Source: Hymenobacter sp. 15J16-1T3B (GTDB taxonomy: Bacteria > Bacteroidota > Bacteroidia > Cytophagales > Hymenobacteraceae). Taken from it: a stretch of DNA of 64,000 nucleotides. Where the stretch lies: the NCBI RefSeq assembly GCF_020711235.1, contig NZ_JAJFAV010000011.1, positions 124,001 through 188,000 of the forward strand, written 5' to 3'. The notes beneath the pieces were generated by a model, which ran no database searches, was not told the DNA's origin, and worked only from the letters and a program-made list of their open reading frames with translations. How positions within the stretch are numbered: position 1 is the stretch's first letter; every line of letters starts with the position of its first letter. The position numbers were made by a program, and so were the translations under genes. This document shows, in pieces, positions 8,457 to 15,351 of this stretch.

Positions 8457-9185
8457 ATGCCCAACTCCACTACGCCCACCGTGTTGCGCTGTCTCGTCGT
8501 CGACGATGATCCGCTGGCTATCCAGGTTATCCAGAATTGCATTACCCACACTGATTTCCTCGAACCGGTGGGCGCCTGCAGCAGCGCCATCGAAGCTGCG
8601 GCCACGCTGCGCACCACCCCCGTCGACCTGCTGTTTCTCGACGTGGACATGCCCGAGATGAGCGGCCTCGACCTGCTCGACACGCTCACCGAGCCGCCCC
8701 TGGTGGTGCTCGTCACCAGCAGCCGCGACCACGCCGTGGCCGCGTTCGAGCATCGCGTGGTTGATTACCTAGTGAAGCCCGTGGCCTACGCCCGCTTCCT
8801 CAAGGCGGCGCAAAAAGCCTTCGAAACCGCGCAGGCCGCCCCAACTCCCGCGCCGGCCGCCAGCCCCGTCTCAACCGACCACACCTTCGTCAAAGTCGAC
8901 AGCAAGCTCGTGCGCGTGGGCTTCGACGAGGTGCACTACGTCGAAGCGCTGGGCGACTACGTGCACATTGTGCTCGGGCAGCAGAAACTCATTGTGTACA
9001 GCACCATGCGCGCCGTGGAGGAGAAATTTCCTGCCCAGCAGTTTGTGCGCATTCACCGTTCCACCATCGTCAACCTGCGCTACGTGCAGGCCATTGACGA
9101 CAACGCCGTGGTTATCGACGGCAAGCACCTACCCATCGGCCAGACCTACCTGCGCGACGTGCTGCAGCGCCTCAACAAGTTTTAA
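8457..9185 (+). CDS. LytTR-family response regulator
   Basis: A 242-residue regulator. The N-terminal receiver domain (~residues 8-125) has the acidic pair in VVDDDP, phospho-acceptor Asp62 in LFLDVDMPEMSG, the Thr/Ser of VTSS and the Lys of LVKPV. After an Ala/Pro linker the C-terminal LytTR DNA-binding domain (~145-240) shows FVKVDSKLVRV, YVEALGDYVHI, VHRSTIVNL and LPIGQTYLRDVL, all standard LytTR landmarks. The ATG at 8457 is chosen because it begins the receiver domain and lies 5 bases after a perfect -7 element; the longer frame overlapping the sensor is a shadow. The gene follows the hybrid sensor by 37 bases and is its likely output, receiving phosphate from the Hpt domain. Targets are unknown. 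Confidence 0.95.
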   Translation: MPNSTTPTVLRCLVVDDDPLAIQVIQNCITHTDFLEPVGACSSAIEAAATLRTTPVDLLFLDVDMPEMSGLDLLDTLTEPPLVVLVTSSRDHAVAAFEHRVVDYLVKPVAYARFLKAAQKAFETAQAAPTPAPAASPVSTDHTFVKVDSKLVRVGFDEVHYVEALGDYVHIVLGQQKLIVYSTMRAVEEKFPAQQFVRIHRSTIVNLRYVQAIDDNAVVIDGKHLPIGQTYLRDVLQRLNKF

Positions 9186-9194
9186 GCGCCCCGT

Positions 9195-9830
9195 ATGCCG
9201 GTGTTGTTTCGCCCGATCAGCCCTGCGCGGCGTCTCCCCAAACTTCTGCTACTGGGCGGCTGGCTGCTGGCCGGCTCCGGGGCACTAGCCCAGCAGGCCG
9301 GCGATACGCTCAGCGTGGCCTGCCCCCGTCCCGCTGTGCCCCCACCCTGCGTTGACCTCGACGCGCGCCGCTCCGTCGACCCTGCCGCGGGCCCGCTTAC
9401 CTACCGCTGGCGCATGGGCGACGGCACCACGCTCAGCGGCCCGGTCGTGTCGCACTGCTACGCCGAGCGCCGCCGCTACCTTATCCAACTCGACGTGGTG
9501 GACGAGCGCACCGGCCGCGTGCGCACCGCCGAACAAACCTACCCCGTCGATTTTACGCTGGAGCCCCTGGTCGATTTTACCCTTTCCACCGACACCGTTC
9601 GCGTCGGCCAGCTAGTCACCTTCGATGCCTCGCAGGCCCAAATTCCGCCCTGCACCAACACCATCGTGCTCTGGGACTTCCGCGACGGCACCATCAGCAA
9701 CGGCCGCCGCCTGACGCACGCCTTTCGCAAGCCCGGGCGCTTCGAAGTGCGCATGAGTTTGCGGGCCAACGGCCCTGATCCGTGCCCCGACAGCCACTGC
9801 GTGAGCCGCCCGGTGGTGGTGGTGCCCTGA
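9195..9830 (+). CDS. Secreted protein with two PKD-like domains
   Basis: A 211-residue protein with a signal peptide (RLPKLLLLGGWLLAGSGALAQQ) and two immunoglobulin-like PKD domains. Domain 1 (~residues 45-120) has the motif YRWRMGDGTT followed by VSHCYAERRRYLIQLDV; domain 2 (~122-211) has VTFDASQA, VLWDFRDGTI and LTHAFRKPGRFEVRMSL. PKD domains mediate protein or carbohydrate contacts at the cell surface. Six cysteines, several in pairs near domain ends, suggest disulfides. It starts 9 bases after the regulator stop and has no promoter of its own, so it is probably co-transcribed with the LytTR gene. No enzymatic domain and no T9SS tail is seen. Confidence 0.8.
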   Translation: MPVLFRPISPARRLPKLLLLGGWLLAGSGALAQQAGDTLSVACPRPAVPPPCVDLDARRSVDPAAGPLTYRWRMGDGTTLSGPVVSHCYAERRRYLIQLDVVDERTGRVRTAEQTYPVDFTLEPLVDFTLSTDTVRVGQLVTFDASQAQIPPCTNTIVLWDFRDGTISNGRRLTHAFRKPGRFEVRMSLRANGPDPCPDSHCVSRPVVVVP

Positions 9831-9865
9831 AGAATTACAACGACCCCGACAAAATGCTTTTTTCT

Positions 9866-9893
9866 AAGCCCGGCCAATACTGCCGGGCTTTGT
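9866..9893 (+). terminator. Terminator after the PKD gene
   Basis: AAGCCCGGC (9866-9874) pairs with GCCGGGCTT (9882-9890), followed by TTG; a 9-bp GC-rich stem closing the sensor-regulator-PKD unit. Confidence 0.7.
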
Positions 9894-10060
9894 TGCGTTG
9901 TACTCGTACCAGACACTTGCACTGTTTCCTGATCAATCTAAATCAGTTACGAAATCCTGTGCAAAAAAATATTTCAAAAGTTCATAATAATTCAGCTTCC
10001 TTCCGTTTCTTTGTCCAACTGATCCAACATCATCACAACGTAATACAACCATACGGCTCC

Positions 10061-10417
10061 ATGAAAAAGCTCCTGACCACCGCTTGCTTGTCGCTCCTCC
10101 TGGTTGGCGCTTATGCCCAAGGCTCGCCTTCCATCTCGCAGCGGGCCACCGAGTTTACCCGCTCGCTTGCTCCCCATGTAGGCCTCGACGACGCGCGTCA
10201 GATTCAGGTAAAGCGCCTGACCGTCAGCCGCATGGAGAAAGAACAGGAAATCGACCGCATGTACGTTGGCGACGAAGCCGTGCGGCAGCCCAAGCTGCAA
10301 GCCGTGGCCGAAGAATACCGTACCAACCTCAAGTCGCTGCTCACGCCCGCGCAGTACCAGCGCTTCGAGCAATGGGCGGCTACGGCCCCGGCCAACGCCA
10401 CGGCCGCCAAGCCCTAA
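10061..10417 (+). CDS. Small secreted helical protein (Spy/CpxP-like)
   Basis: A 118-residue protein. MKKLLTTACLSLLLVGAYAQ is a good signal peptide; the mature part is predicted to be helical and charged (LDDARQIQVKRLTVSRMEKEQEIDRMY, then LQAVAEEYRTNLKSLLTPAQYQRFEQW). The closing LTPAQYQRFEQW resembles the LTPEQ motif of Spy/CpxP-type periplasmic chaperone or metal-resistance proteins, but the match is short. A long AT-rich leader of 230 bases separates it from the terminator upstream; no clear -7 box was found, TTTCTTTG at 10007-10014 being the closest. It converges on the 510-residue gene with only 3 bases between stops. The ATG 10061 is chosen by the signal peptide. Confidence 0.7.
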   Translation: MKKLLTTACLSLLLVGAYAQGSPSISQRATEFTRSLAPHVGLDDARQIQVKRLTVSRMEKEQEIDRMYVGDEAVRQPKLQAVAEEYRTNLKSLLTPAQYQRFEQWAATAPANATAAKP

Positions 10418-10420
10418 TTG

Positions 10421-11953
10421 TTAGCGGCCTTGCCGCTCCCGTTGCTGCTGCTGTTCCGCCATGTGCTGTAGCAGTAGCAGGGTTTGTTGCCAGAGGTTTT
10501 CGTACGGAATGATTTCAATTTCCGCAAACGCCTCGCCCGGTGGCGGCGTTTCGCTGAGCTTGCTCAGCAGCGCCTGCCCCTTCTTTTCGCAGGCCCTTGG
10601 GTCAAAATTCTCCTTGACCGTGAGCTGCAGCAGCCGGAACATCAGCCGGCTGCGCAGCGTGGCAGCGTCGCGCAAGTGGGCGCTTTCGTACTTACGCAGG
10701 CTTTCCAAGCGCGCCAGTAGGGCTTCGATGTTGCCCTCGCGCAGGTAGTGCAGAAACTGTAGAATCAGGATGGCTACGTTGTAGCCCTGCTTGTCGCGGC
10801 TGTGGTCGGGAATGCGCTGCACCAGCTGCGCGAAGTGCAGCGGCCGCAGCCCCGCTTCTTCGGGCCGCACGAAGTACAGATAGGCCCGAAATAAGTCCCA
10901 GCGCTGCCGGGCCGGCTGCGATATTTTCGTCACGAACGGGTTGTTCTGCATCCGCCGCAGCAAGTCGCCGGCCAGAGCGTAGTTGCCGTCGTGCATGGCC
11001 AGCAGGTAGTAATTTTCCAGGAACACGAACCAGTTGTTGCTGGAGCGGTGAAAGGCCGAGAGGTAGCCCTCGGCCACAGCCAACCCGTCCTTCAGGCGCC
11101 GGGCCCGCAGGTGCGCGTACACGTTGTAAAACTTCGTGAAGCGGCTGTCGAAGCGCCGGGCGTTCAGCTTGCCCCGCGCAAACAGGTTTTCGGCCTCCTG
11201 GGTAATGCGGATAATTTCCTCAAAGTTGCCGACCAGTTCCTGCAAAATCAGTTGCAGTTTGAGCAGCGTATCGTACACGTTGTAAGACGGCACGCGCTTG
11301 TATAGCGCCTCCAGCTTGCCGATAATAGTCGGCAGTTCCTGCAGCAGCCGGCGCCGCGACGACACTGAGCGCGCCAGATTCATTTTGGCCTCCCGAAACA
11401 AGTGCTGGGCCTGCTGCTCAACTTGGGCCGTTTGCTCTAGCTTTTCGAGCGCCTTGACGCTTTTGCGGTACTGCGAGTAGTCGTTGGTTTCGATGCTGAT
11501 GGCGCGCAGCATGTCCCAGGCCGTGATGGCGTGCTGCGTGAACTCGCCCTCGGTGGCCAAGCGCGCCACTTTGCGCAGCATCTGCGGCAGCAATATCCGC
11601 TCCCCTTCTCGCAGCAGCACGCTGGCTTGGTACAGCATCTCCAGGCACTGCTGCTCGTAGCGCCGGAAAGCAGGGTGCCGCGGATCCGTGTGGTCTAAAA
11701 AAAAGAGGTGGTTGAGGAGCTTTTGCTGCAAGCGCTGCTTAAGCTTGCGCACGGTGGCTTGGCTTTTGGCCGAGCCACTGTTGTACATGCGCTTGGCAAC
11801 TTGCAAGTTGCTGACATTGGTATCGGCCAACAGGATATCCAGCAGCTCTTCTTCGCGGGTGCGGGCATCGCCGCGGCCGGCAAACTCAATTAGCGGCACC
11901 GTCGTGAGCCTTCGGTTCGTCACAACCTTAGCCAAATTCACCAACTCATTCAT
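10421..11953 (-). CDS. Helical-repeat protein with possible DNA-binding N-terminus; candidate regulator of the repeat-peptide locus
   Basis: A 510-residue soluble protein I do not recognise by name. Residues ~30-85 (EEELLDILLADT, NLQVAKRMYN, KLKQRLQQKLLNHLFFLD) look like a small helix-turn-helix or winged-helix-type bundle; the remainder (~100-500) is a long series of helical pairs with TPR-like texture (LEKLEQTAQVEQQAQHLF, GLAVAEGYLSAFHRSS, YYLLAMHDGNYALAGDLLRRM), ending in a Gln/Glu/Arg-rich tail. There is no signal peptide or membrane helix. This HTH-plus-TPR-like outline is reminiscent of peptide-binding regulators of the RRNPP type in Firmicutes, but I see no sequence-level homology. It is transcribed divergently from the repeat-peptide gene, with 364 bases between starts. 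TAAGTTGA ends 3 bases before its ATG, suggesting a leaderless transcript. Gene is real; function is inference. Confidence 0.75.
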   Translation of the reverse strand: MNELVNLAKVVTNRRLTTVPLIEFAGRGDARTREEELLDILLADTNVSNLQVAKRMYNSGSAKSQATVRKLKQRLQQKLLNHLFFLDHTDPRHPAFRRYEQQCLEMLYQASVLLREGERILLPQMLRKVARLATEGEFTQHAITAWDMLRAISIETNDYSQYRKSVKALEKLEQTAQVEQQAQHLFREAKMNLARSVSSRRRLLQELPTIIGKLEALYKRVPSYNVYDTLLKLQLILQELVGNFEEIIRITQEAENLFARGKLNARRFDSRFTKFYNVYAHLRARRLKDGLAVAEGYLSAFHRSSNNWFVFLENYYLLAMHDGNYALAGDLLRRMQNNPFVTKISQPARQRWDLFRAYLYFVRPEEAGLRPLHFAQLVQRIPDHSRDKQGYNVAILILQFLHYLREGNIEALLARLESLRKYESAHLRDAATLRSRLMFRLLQLTVKENFDPRACEKKGQALLSKLSETPPPGEAFAEIEIIPYENLWQQTLLLLQHMAEQQQQRERQGR

Positions 11954-11956
11954 GGC

Positions 11957-11964
11957 TCAACTTA
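11957..11964 (-). promoter_or_regulatory. -7-like element TAAGTTGA 3 bases before the start
   Basis: On the minus strand TAAGTTGA fits TAnnTTnn and ends 3 bases before the ATG of the 510-residue gene. Confidence 0.35.
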
Positions 11965-12220
11965 GTTTTTTCGCTAAAATCGGCTTTCTGTGCTCCGTTT
12001 CTCTTCACAAAGAACAAGTCACACCGTTCCCCCGTTTTTCCTTGAACATACGGGGTGGCTAGGCGCAGCTTTGTATTGTGGATAATTGGTGCCGTTTGCA
12101 GGGCATCTTGTCACAGAAAGCAGCAAATTACTGGTAAAGCTAGTGCCCTTACTACGCTAAGCAGAAGGCCTTCGCCGCATTTATTCTTAATCTATCACAG
12201 CCAATAAAGTAGGAATTATA

Positions 12221-12250
12221 GTCACAGCAACAGCAGGTTCTTCCTTTACC
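12221..12250 (+). repeat. Upstream element copy A (shared with 16495-16524)
   Basis: Thirty bases beginning GTCACAGCA and ending TCTTCCTTTACC match 16495-16524 at 24 of 30 positions without gaps: 9 identical, 2 different, 3 identical, 4 different, 12 identical. Both copies lie upstream of a small ORF, and both are followed about 22 bases later by TTTGTRTC. The matching continues at the downstream start region (CCAAGGTCAT and ACTGCTAC). Confidence 0.7.
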
Positions 12251-12317
12251 CCGGGTATGTGCATGACCCAACTTTGTGTCAATCAAACATTTGACACCAC
12301 CCCAAAAACCCAAGGTC

Positions 12318-12545
12318 ATGCTGGAACTGCTACTCGCCGCCTTCTTCCAATTCAACTCGATCTTCGTTGGCGTTGACGCTGCGGCTACCGAAACCGGTGG
12401 CACGGGCTGGGGCGAAGGCCAGACAACCACGACGACCACCACGACCACGTCGGCTGATACCGGTGGCACGGGCTGGGGCGAAGGCCAGGTTACGACGACG
12501 GCCTCTTTCGACACGGGCGGCACCGGCTGGGGCGAAGGTCAGTAA
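12318..12545 (+). CDS. Small repeat-peptide precursor with three TGGTGWGEGQ units
   Basis: A 75-residue product. Residues 1-23 are a hydrophobic leader (MLELLLAAFFQFNSIFVGV then DAAAT); the rest holds three exact copies of TGGTGWGEGQ, at residues 26-35, 48-57 and 66-75, the last ending at the stop codon. The copies are joined by Thr-rich linkers (nine Thr in a row, then VTTTASFD). DNA copies 1 (12393-12422) and 2 (12459-12488) are identical over 30 bases; copy 3 (12513-12542) differs at four codons, all silent, so the peptide itself seems to be conserved. There is no Cys and no double-Gly cleavage leader. The ATG 12318 is preferred to GTG 12276. Divergent from the 510-residue gene and 63 bases before a peptide-receptor/permease operon. 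Could be a secreted signal, a RiPP-like precursor or a cell-surface repeat peptide. Confidence 0.7.
   Translation: MLELLLAAFFQFNSIFVGVDAAATETGGTGWGEGQTTTTTTTTTSADTGGTGWGEGQVTTTASFDTGGTGWGEGQ
12393..12542 (+). repeat. Three 30-base coding repeats (TGGTGWGEGQ)
   Basis: Units at 12393-12422, 12459-12488 and 12513-12542. Units 1 and 2 are identical; unit 3 has four substitutions, each at the third codon position and silent (ACC/ACG, GGT/GGC, ACG/ACC, GGC/GGT). Confidence 0.95.
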
Positions 12546-12568
12546 TCGGGCGTTCAGCGGCACTTCGG

Positions 12569-12576
12569 TATCTTGG
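12569..12576 (+). promoter_or_regulatory. Candidate -7 element TATCTTGG before the receptor gene
   Basis: Seven-of-eight fit to TAnnTTTG, 32 bases before the ATG at 12609. It would allow the receptor-permease operon to be expressed apart from the peptide gene. Confidence 0.35.
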
Positions 12577-12608
12577 CCGGCCTTACCTCAGCGGTAGCGC
12601 TTCTGCCC

Positions 12609-14339
12609 ATGCTCCGATTCGCCGTTATTTGGGGGCTGCTCAGCGGTATTCTTGGCCTGACCGCCTGCTCGCCCTCCTCCTCACCCCACTCCGCCAGCGC
12701 CCCCACCGTGCGGGTCTGCTGGCCCCGCGACCCGGAGTCGCTCAACCCGGTGACGCTGCCCAACGCGTACGCCGTGCAGGCCAACAACCTGCTGTACCAG
12801 AGTCTGCTTACCGTGGACGGCCCCACCCGCCGCCACGTGCCCTGGCTGGCGGCCGACCTACCCGCCGTCGAGCACCGCGACTCCCTTACATTCCTGCACT
12901 ACCGGCTGCACCCGCAAGCAACTTGGGACAACGGCACTCCCATTCTGGCCCAAGACGTAGTTTTTACCCTTAAAGTGCTGAACTGCCCGGGCCTGCCCAA
13001 CGAAAGCCTGCGCGGCCTCGTCAGCTTTATCCGGGACGTGCAAACGGACGCGGCTGACCCGCGGCGCTTTACGCTTGTCTGCCGCGGCTACGCCCCCGAA
13101 TACCGCGACAACAGCGGGGAATTCCCCATTCTGCCCGCTTACCTAGTCGATCCGCAGGCGCGCCTTCGCTCGGTCCCGCTGCAGCAGCTGACGCAAGCCG
13201 ACAGTTCGGTAGCGAGTGTGGCCGCCGTCCAGACGTTCCAACAAGAATTCAATCAAGCTGCCCGCTGGCGCGACCCGCGCACCTTGCGTGGCAGCGGCCC
13301 TTACCAGTTGGCCGGCTGGCAAGCCGGACAGCAAGTCACCTTTGTGCGCAAGCCTCGCTGGTGGGCCGACGGCCTCAAACCCGCCACGCCAGCCCTGACG
13401 GCCAACCCCGGCCGAATCGAATTTCACGTGGTGCCTAACCCCGCCACGGCGTTGCTGGCGTTGCGCCGCGGCGAGCTGGACGTGTACCCGAACATGCCCG
13501 GCCCCGATTTTGCGCGGCTCAAGACCAGCGACAGTTCCTCCTTCCGCTTCTATTCACCCGCTTCTTACCGCGTGGTGGTGCTGGAAATGAACGTGCAGCA
13601 GCCCGCGTTGCGCGACGCCCGTACCCGCCAAGCGCTGGCGTTGCTGGTCGACTACGACCGGTTGCTGCGCGCCACCCAGTACGGGCAAGGACAGCGCACC
13701 ACCGGCCTCATCAGCCCGCGCGAAAAATGGGTGTACCACGACAGCTTACCGCTGCGTCCTTACGCCCCGGCTGAAGCAGCCACCCTGCTGCAGCGGGCCG
13801 GTTGGCAGCGCGGCCCCGACGGCTGGCGGCGCGCCGGGCAGCCCTTGACATTGCGCCTGTTTTACAGCGCCAGCGACCGAACGTACGCCACCGTAGCGTT
13901 GCTCTTTCAGCAGAGCGCCCGGCAAATTGGGCTACCCGTCACGCTGCACCCGACCGAAGCCGGGCAGCTGTCGGAGCTGCGGCGCAACGGCGAATTCGAC
14001 TTAAGCCTGCGCACGCTCTACGGCAACCCGTTTGCGTACGACCTGCGCCCCTTGCTCCACACAGGCAGCATCGGCAGCGGCGGCGCCAACCGGAGCCGCT
14101 TTGGCAACGCCGCTTCGGACCGCCTGCTCGAAACCATCTACGCCACGGAGGATTCGGTGAGCAAAGCGCGGCTGCTGCGCCGACTGCAAACGTTGTTGTA
14201 CCAGGAAGTGCCGTTTACCCCGCTGTTTTTTGAGCCCAACCGCCTTGCCGTCTCGCGGCGCTTCGCGCACGTGCGGCCTAGCGGCCTGGAGCCCGGCTAC
14301 GACCTACCATCGTTCACCTTGGCCCCGGCGCAACCCTAA
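12609..14339 (+). CDS. Oligopeptide-type ABC transporter substrate-binding lipoprotein (SBP family 5)
   Basis: A 576-residue DppA/OppA-like receptor. The start MLRFAVIWGLLSGILGLTAC gives a lipoprotein signal with lipobox LTAC (Cys20), so it should be membrane-anchored. Family landmarks: PRDPESLNPVTL at the start of the mature domain, the Trp-Asn-Gly segment ATWDNGTPILAQDVVFTLK (cf. FHDGTPLTAEDVVFSL), GSGPYQLAGWQAGQQVTFVRKPRWW, RQALALLVDYDRLL, and the C-terminal LLRRLQTLLYQEVPFTPLFF. Family 5 receptors bind di- or oligopeptides, nickel or sugars; the substrate cannot be read from the sequence. It heads a tight operon: the first permease starts 4 bases after its stop. The repeat-peptide gene ends 63 bases upstream, which makes a peptide ligand attractive but unproven. 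Confidence 0.9.
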   Translation: MLRFAVIWGLLSGILGLTACSPSSSPHSASAPTVRVCWPRDPESLNPVTLPNAYAVQANNLLYQSLLTVDGPTRRHVPWLAADLPAVEHRDSLTFLHYRLHPQATWDNGTPILAQDVVFTLKVLNCPGLPNESLRGLVSFIRDVQTDAADPRRFTLVCRGYAPEYRDNSGEFPILPAYLVDPQARLRSVPLQQLTQADSSVASVAAVQTFQQEFNQAARWRDPRTLRGSGPYQLAGWQAGQQVTFVRKPRWWADGLKPATPALTANPGRIEFHVVPNPATALLALRRGELDVYPNMPGPDFARLKTSDSSSFRFYSPASYRVVVLEMNVQQPALRDARTRQALALLVDYDRLLRATQYGQGQRTTGLISPREKWVYHDSLPLRPYAPAEAATLLQRAGWQRGPDGWRRAGQPLTLRLFYSASDRTYATVALLFQQSARQIGLPVTLHPTEAGQLSELRRNGEFDLSLRTLYGNPFAYDLRPLLHTGSIGSGGANRSRFGNAASDRLLETIYATEDSVSKARLLRRLQTLLYQEVPFTPLFFEPNRLAVSRRFAHVRPSGLEPGYDLPSFTLAPAQP

Positions 14340-14343
14340 CTAG

Positions 14344-15351
14344 ATGATGGTCCGAGCCTTGGTATTGCGCGTGCTTCGGGCACTGGGCACGGCTTGGTTG
14401 ATTGCCTCCGCCGTGTTTCTGCTGAGCCGCAGCTTACCGGGCGGCGGTCCGCACTTGTTCACCGATGAGCGCGCCGGTACCTTCGGCCAGCAAACCACGG
14501 CCGAGGCCCAGTACCAACGTCGACTGGAGCTGCAGACCCCGCTGTTTTATTTCCGCTTGCTGCCGGGACGGTGGTATGGCACTCCCAATCAGTATCATAC
14601 TTGGCTGGGTCAGTTAAGCCGGGGCCAGTTAGGCCAGTCTTACCGGGACGACGTGGCCGTCACGGAACACCTGGCCCAGGCGCTGCGCCTGACCCTCCCT
14701 TTGACAGTTAGTGCGCTGTGCGTGGCCGCTGGCCTTGGGTTGCTGCTGGCCCAATGCGCCGCCCGCCGCCCGCGATGGTACCGGTGGCTGCTCTCGGCAG
14801 CGTATTTTCTGGACAGCCTGCCGCTGTTCGTCATAGGCATGGTGCTGCTCTTGTTGCTCGCCAATCCGGATTTTCTTTCCCTGTTGCCAGCCTACGGGTT
14901 GCCGGCTGACTATTCGGCCGCCGGCGCGTTATCCTGGTCGGCAGTACCGTATTTCGTCCTGCCGGTGCTGGCCCTCACGTTGAGCAGTCTGCCGGCGCTG
15001 CTTCTGCCCCTCATGGGCGCCCTGCGTGAGCAATGGCAACAGCCCTATATGGTGACAGCCCGGGCCAAAGGCGTTTCCCCGCGGCAGGCCGGCTGGCGTC
15101 ATGCCTTGCCTAACGCTGCCCCCGTATTCATCACCCGCCTCGCCGACCTGGCGCCGGGCGTGGTGGCCGGGGCGGTAGTCATCGAAGTAGTATTTGCCCT
15201 GCCGGGCATGGGCCGGCTGCTGGCCGAAGCTGCCGCGGCCCGCGACGTTCCCGTGCTCGTGGGCGGTGTGCTGCTCATAGCGGCCGTGCGCCTGCTGGCC
15301 TGGCTGCTGGCCGACGTTGCCAACGCTCTTCTTGACCCGCGGCTGCTGTGA
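14344..15351 (+). CDS. ABC transporter permease, DppB/OppB type
   Basis: A 335-residue inner-membrane protein with six or so hydrophobic helices: N-terminal ALGTAWLIASAVFLLS, then LTLPLTVSALCVAAGLGLLLAQ, WLLSAAYFLDSLPLFVIGMVLLLLL, YFVLPVLALTLSSLPALLLPLM, and two C-terminal ones. The EAA loop that docks the ATPase is YMVTARAKGVSPRQAGWRHALPN, close to the consensus ARAKGLSxxxVxxxHxLRN. This is the first of two permeases that form the channel for the receptor encoded upstream. Its TGA stop overlaps the GTG start of the second permease (GTGA), indicating translational coupling. No gene for the matching ATP-binding subunits is in the window. Confidence 0.9.
   Translation: MMVRALVLRVLRALGTAWLIASAVFLLSRSLPGGGPHLFTDERAGTFGQQTTAEAQYQRRLELQTPLFYFRLLPGRWYGTPNQYHTWLGQLSRGQLGQSYRDDVAVTEHLAQALRLTLPLTVSALCVAAGLGLLLAQCAARRPRWYRWLLSAAYFLDSLPLFVIGMVLLLLLANPDFLSLLPAYGLPADYSAAGALSWSAVPYFVLPVLALTLSSLPALLLPLMGALREQWQQPYMVTARAKGVSPRQAGWRHALPNAAPVFITRLADLAPGVVAGAVVIEVVFALPGMGRLLAEAAAARDVPVLVGGVLLIAAVRLLAWLLADVANALLDPRLL

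Larger units (their letters stand above)
11954..12317. other. Divergent regulatory region of the repeat-peptide locus
   Basis: This 364-base region separates the starts of the 510-residue gene (minus) and the repeat-peptide gene (plus) and is clearly richer in A/T than the flanking genes. It holds TCAACTTA at 11957-11964 (minus-strand -7-like element), several TCACA words (12013-ish, 12111-12115, 12195-ish, 12222-12226), a GGTAAAG at 12133-12139 that is the reverse complement of CTTTACC at 12244-12250, and plus-strand -7-like candidates CAACTTTG (12269-12276) and AACATTTG (12286-12293). No gene was found in it. Confidence 0.6.

Noticed and set aside
12393-12542. Classical RiPP (lanthipeptide, lasso, graspetide) interpretation
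   Set aside because: No Cys, no double-Gly leader, and no modifying enzyme (LanM, radical SAM, ATP-grasp, asparagine-synthetase-like) in the neighbourhood. Kept only as a weak alternative.
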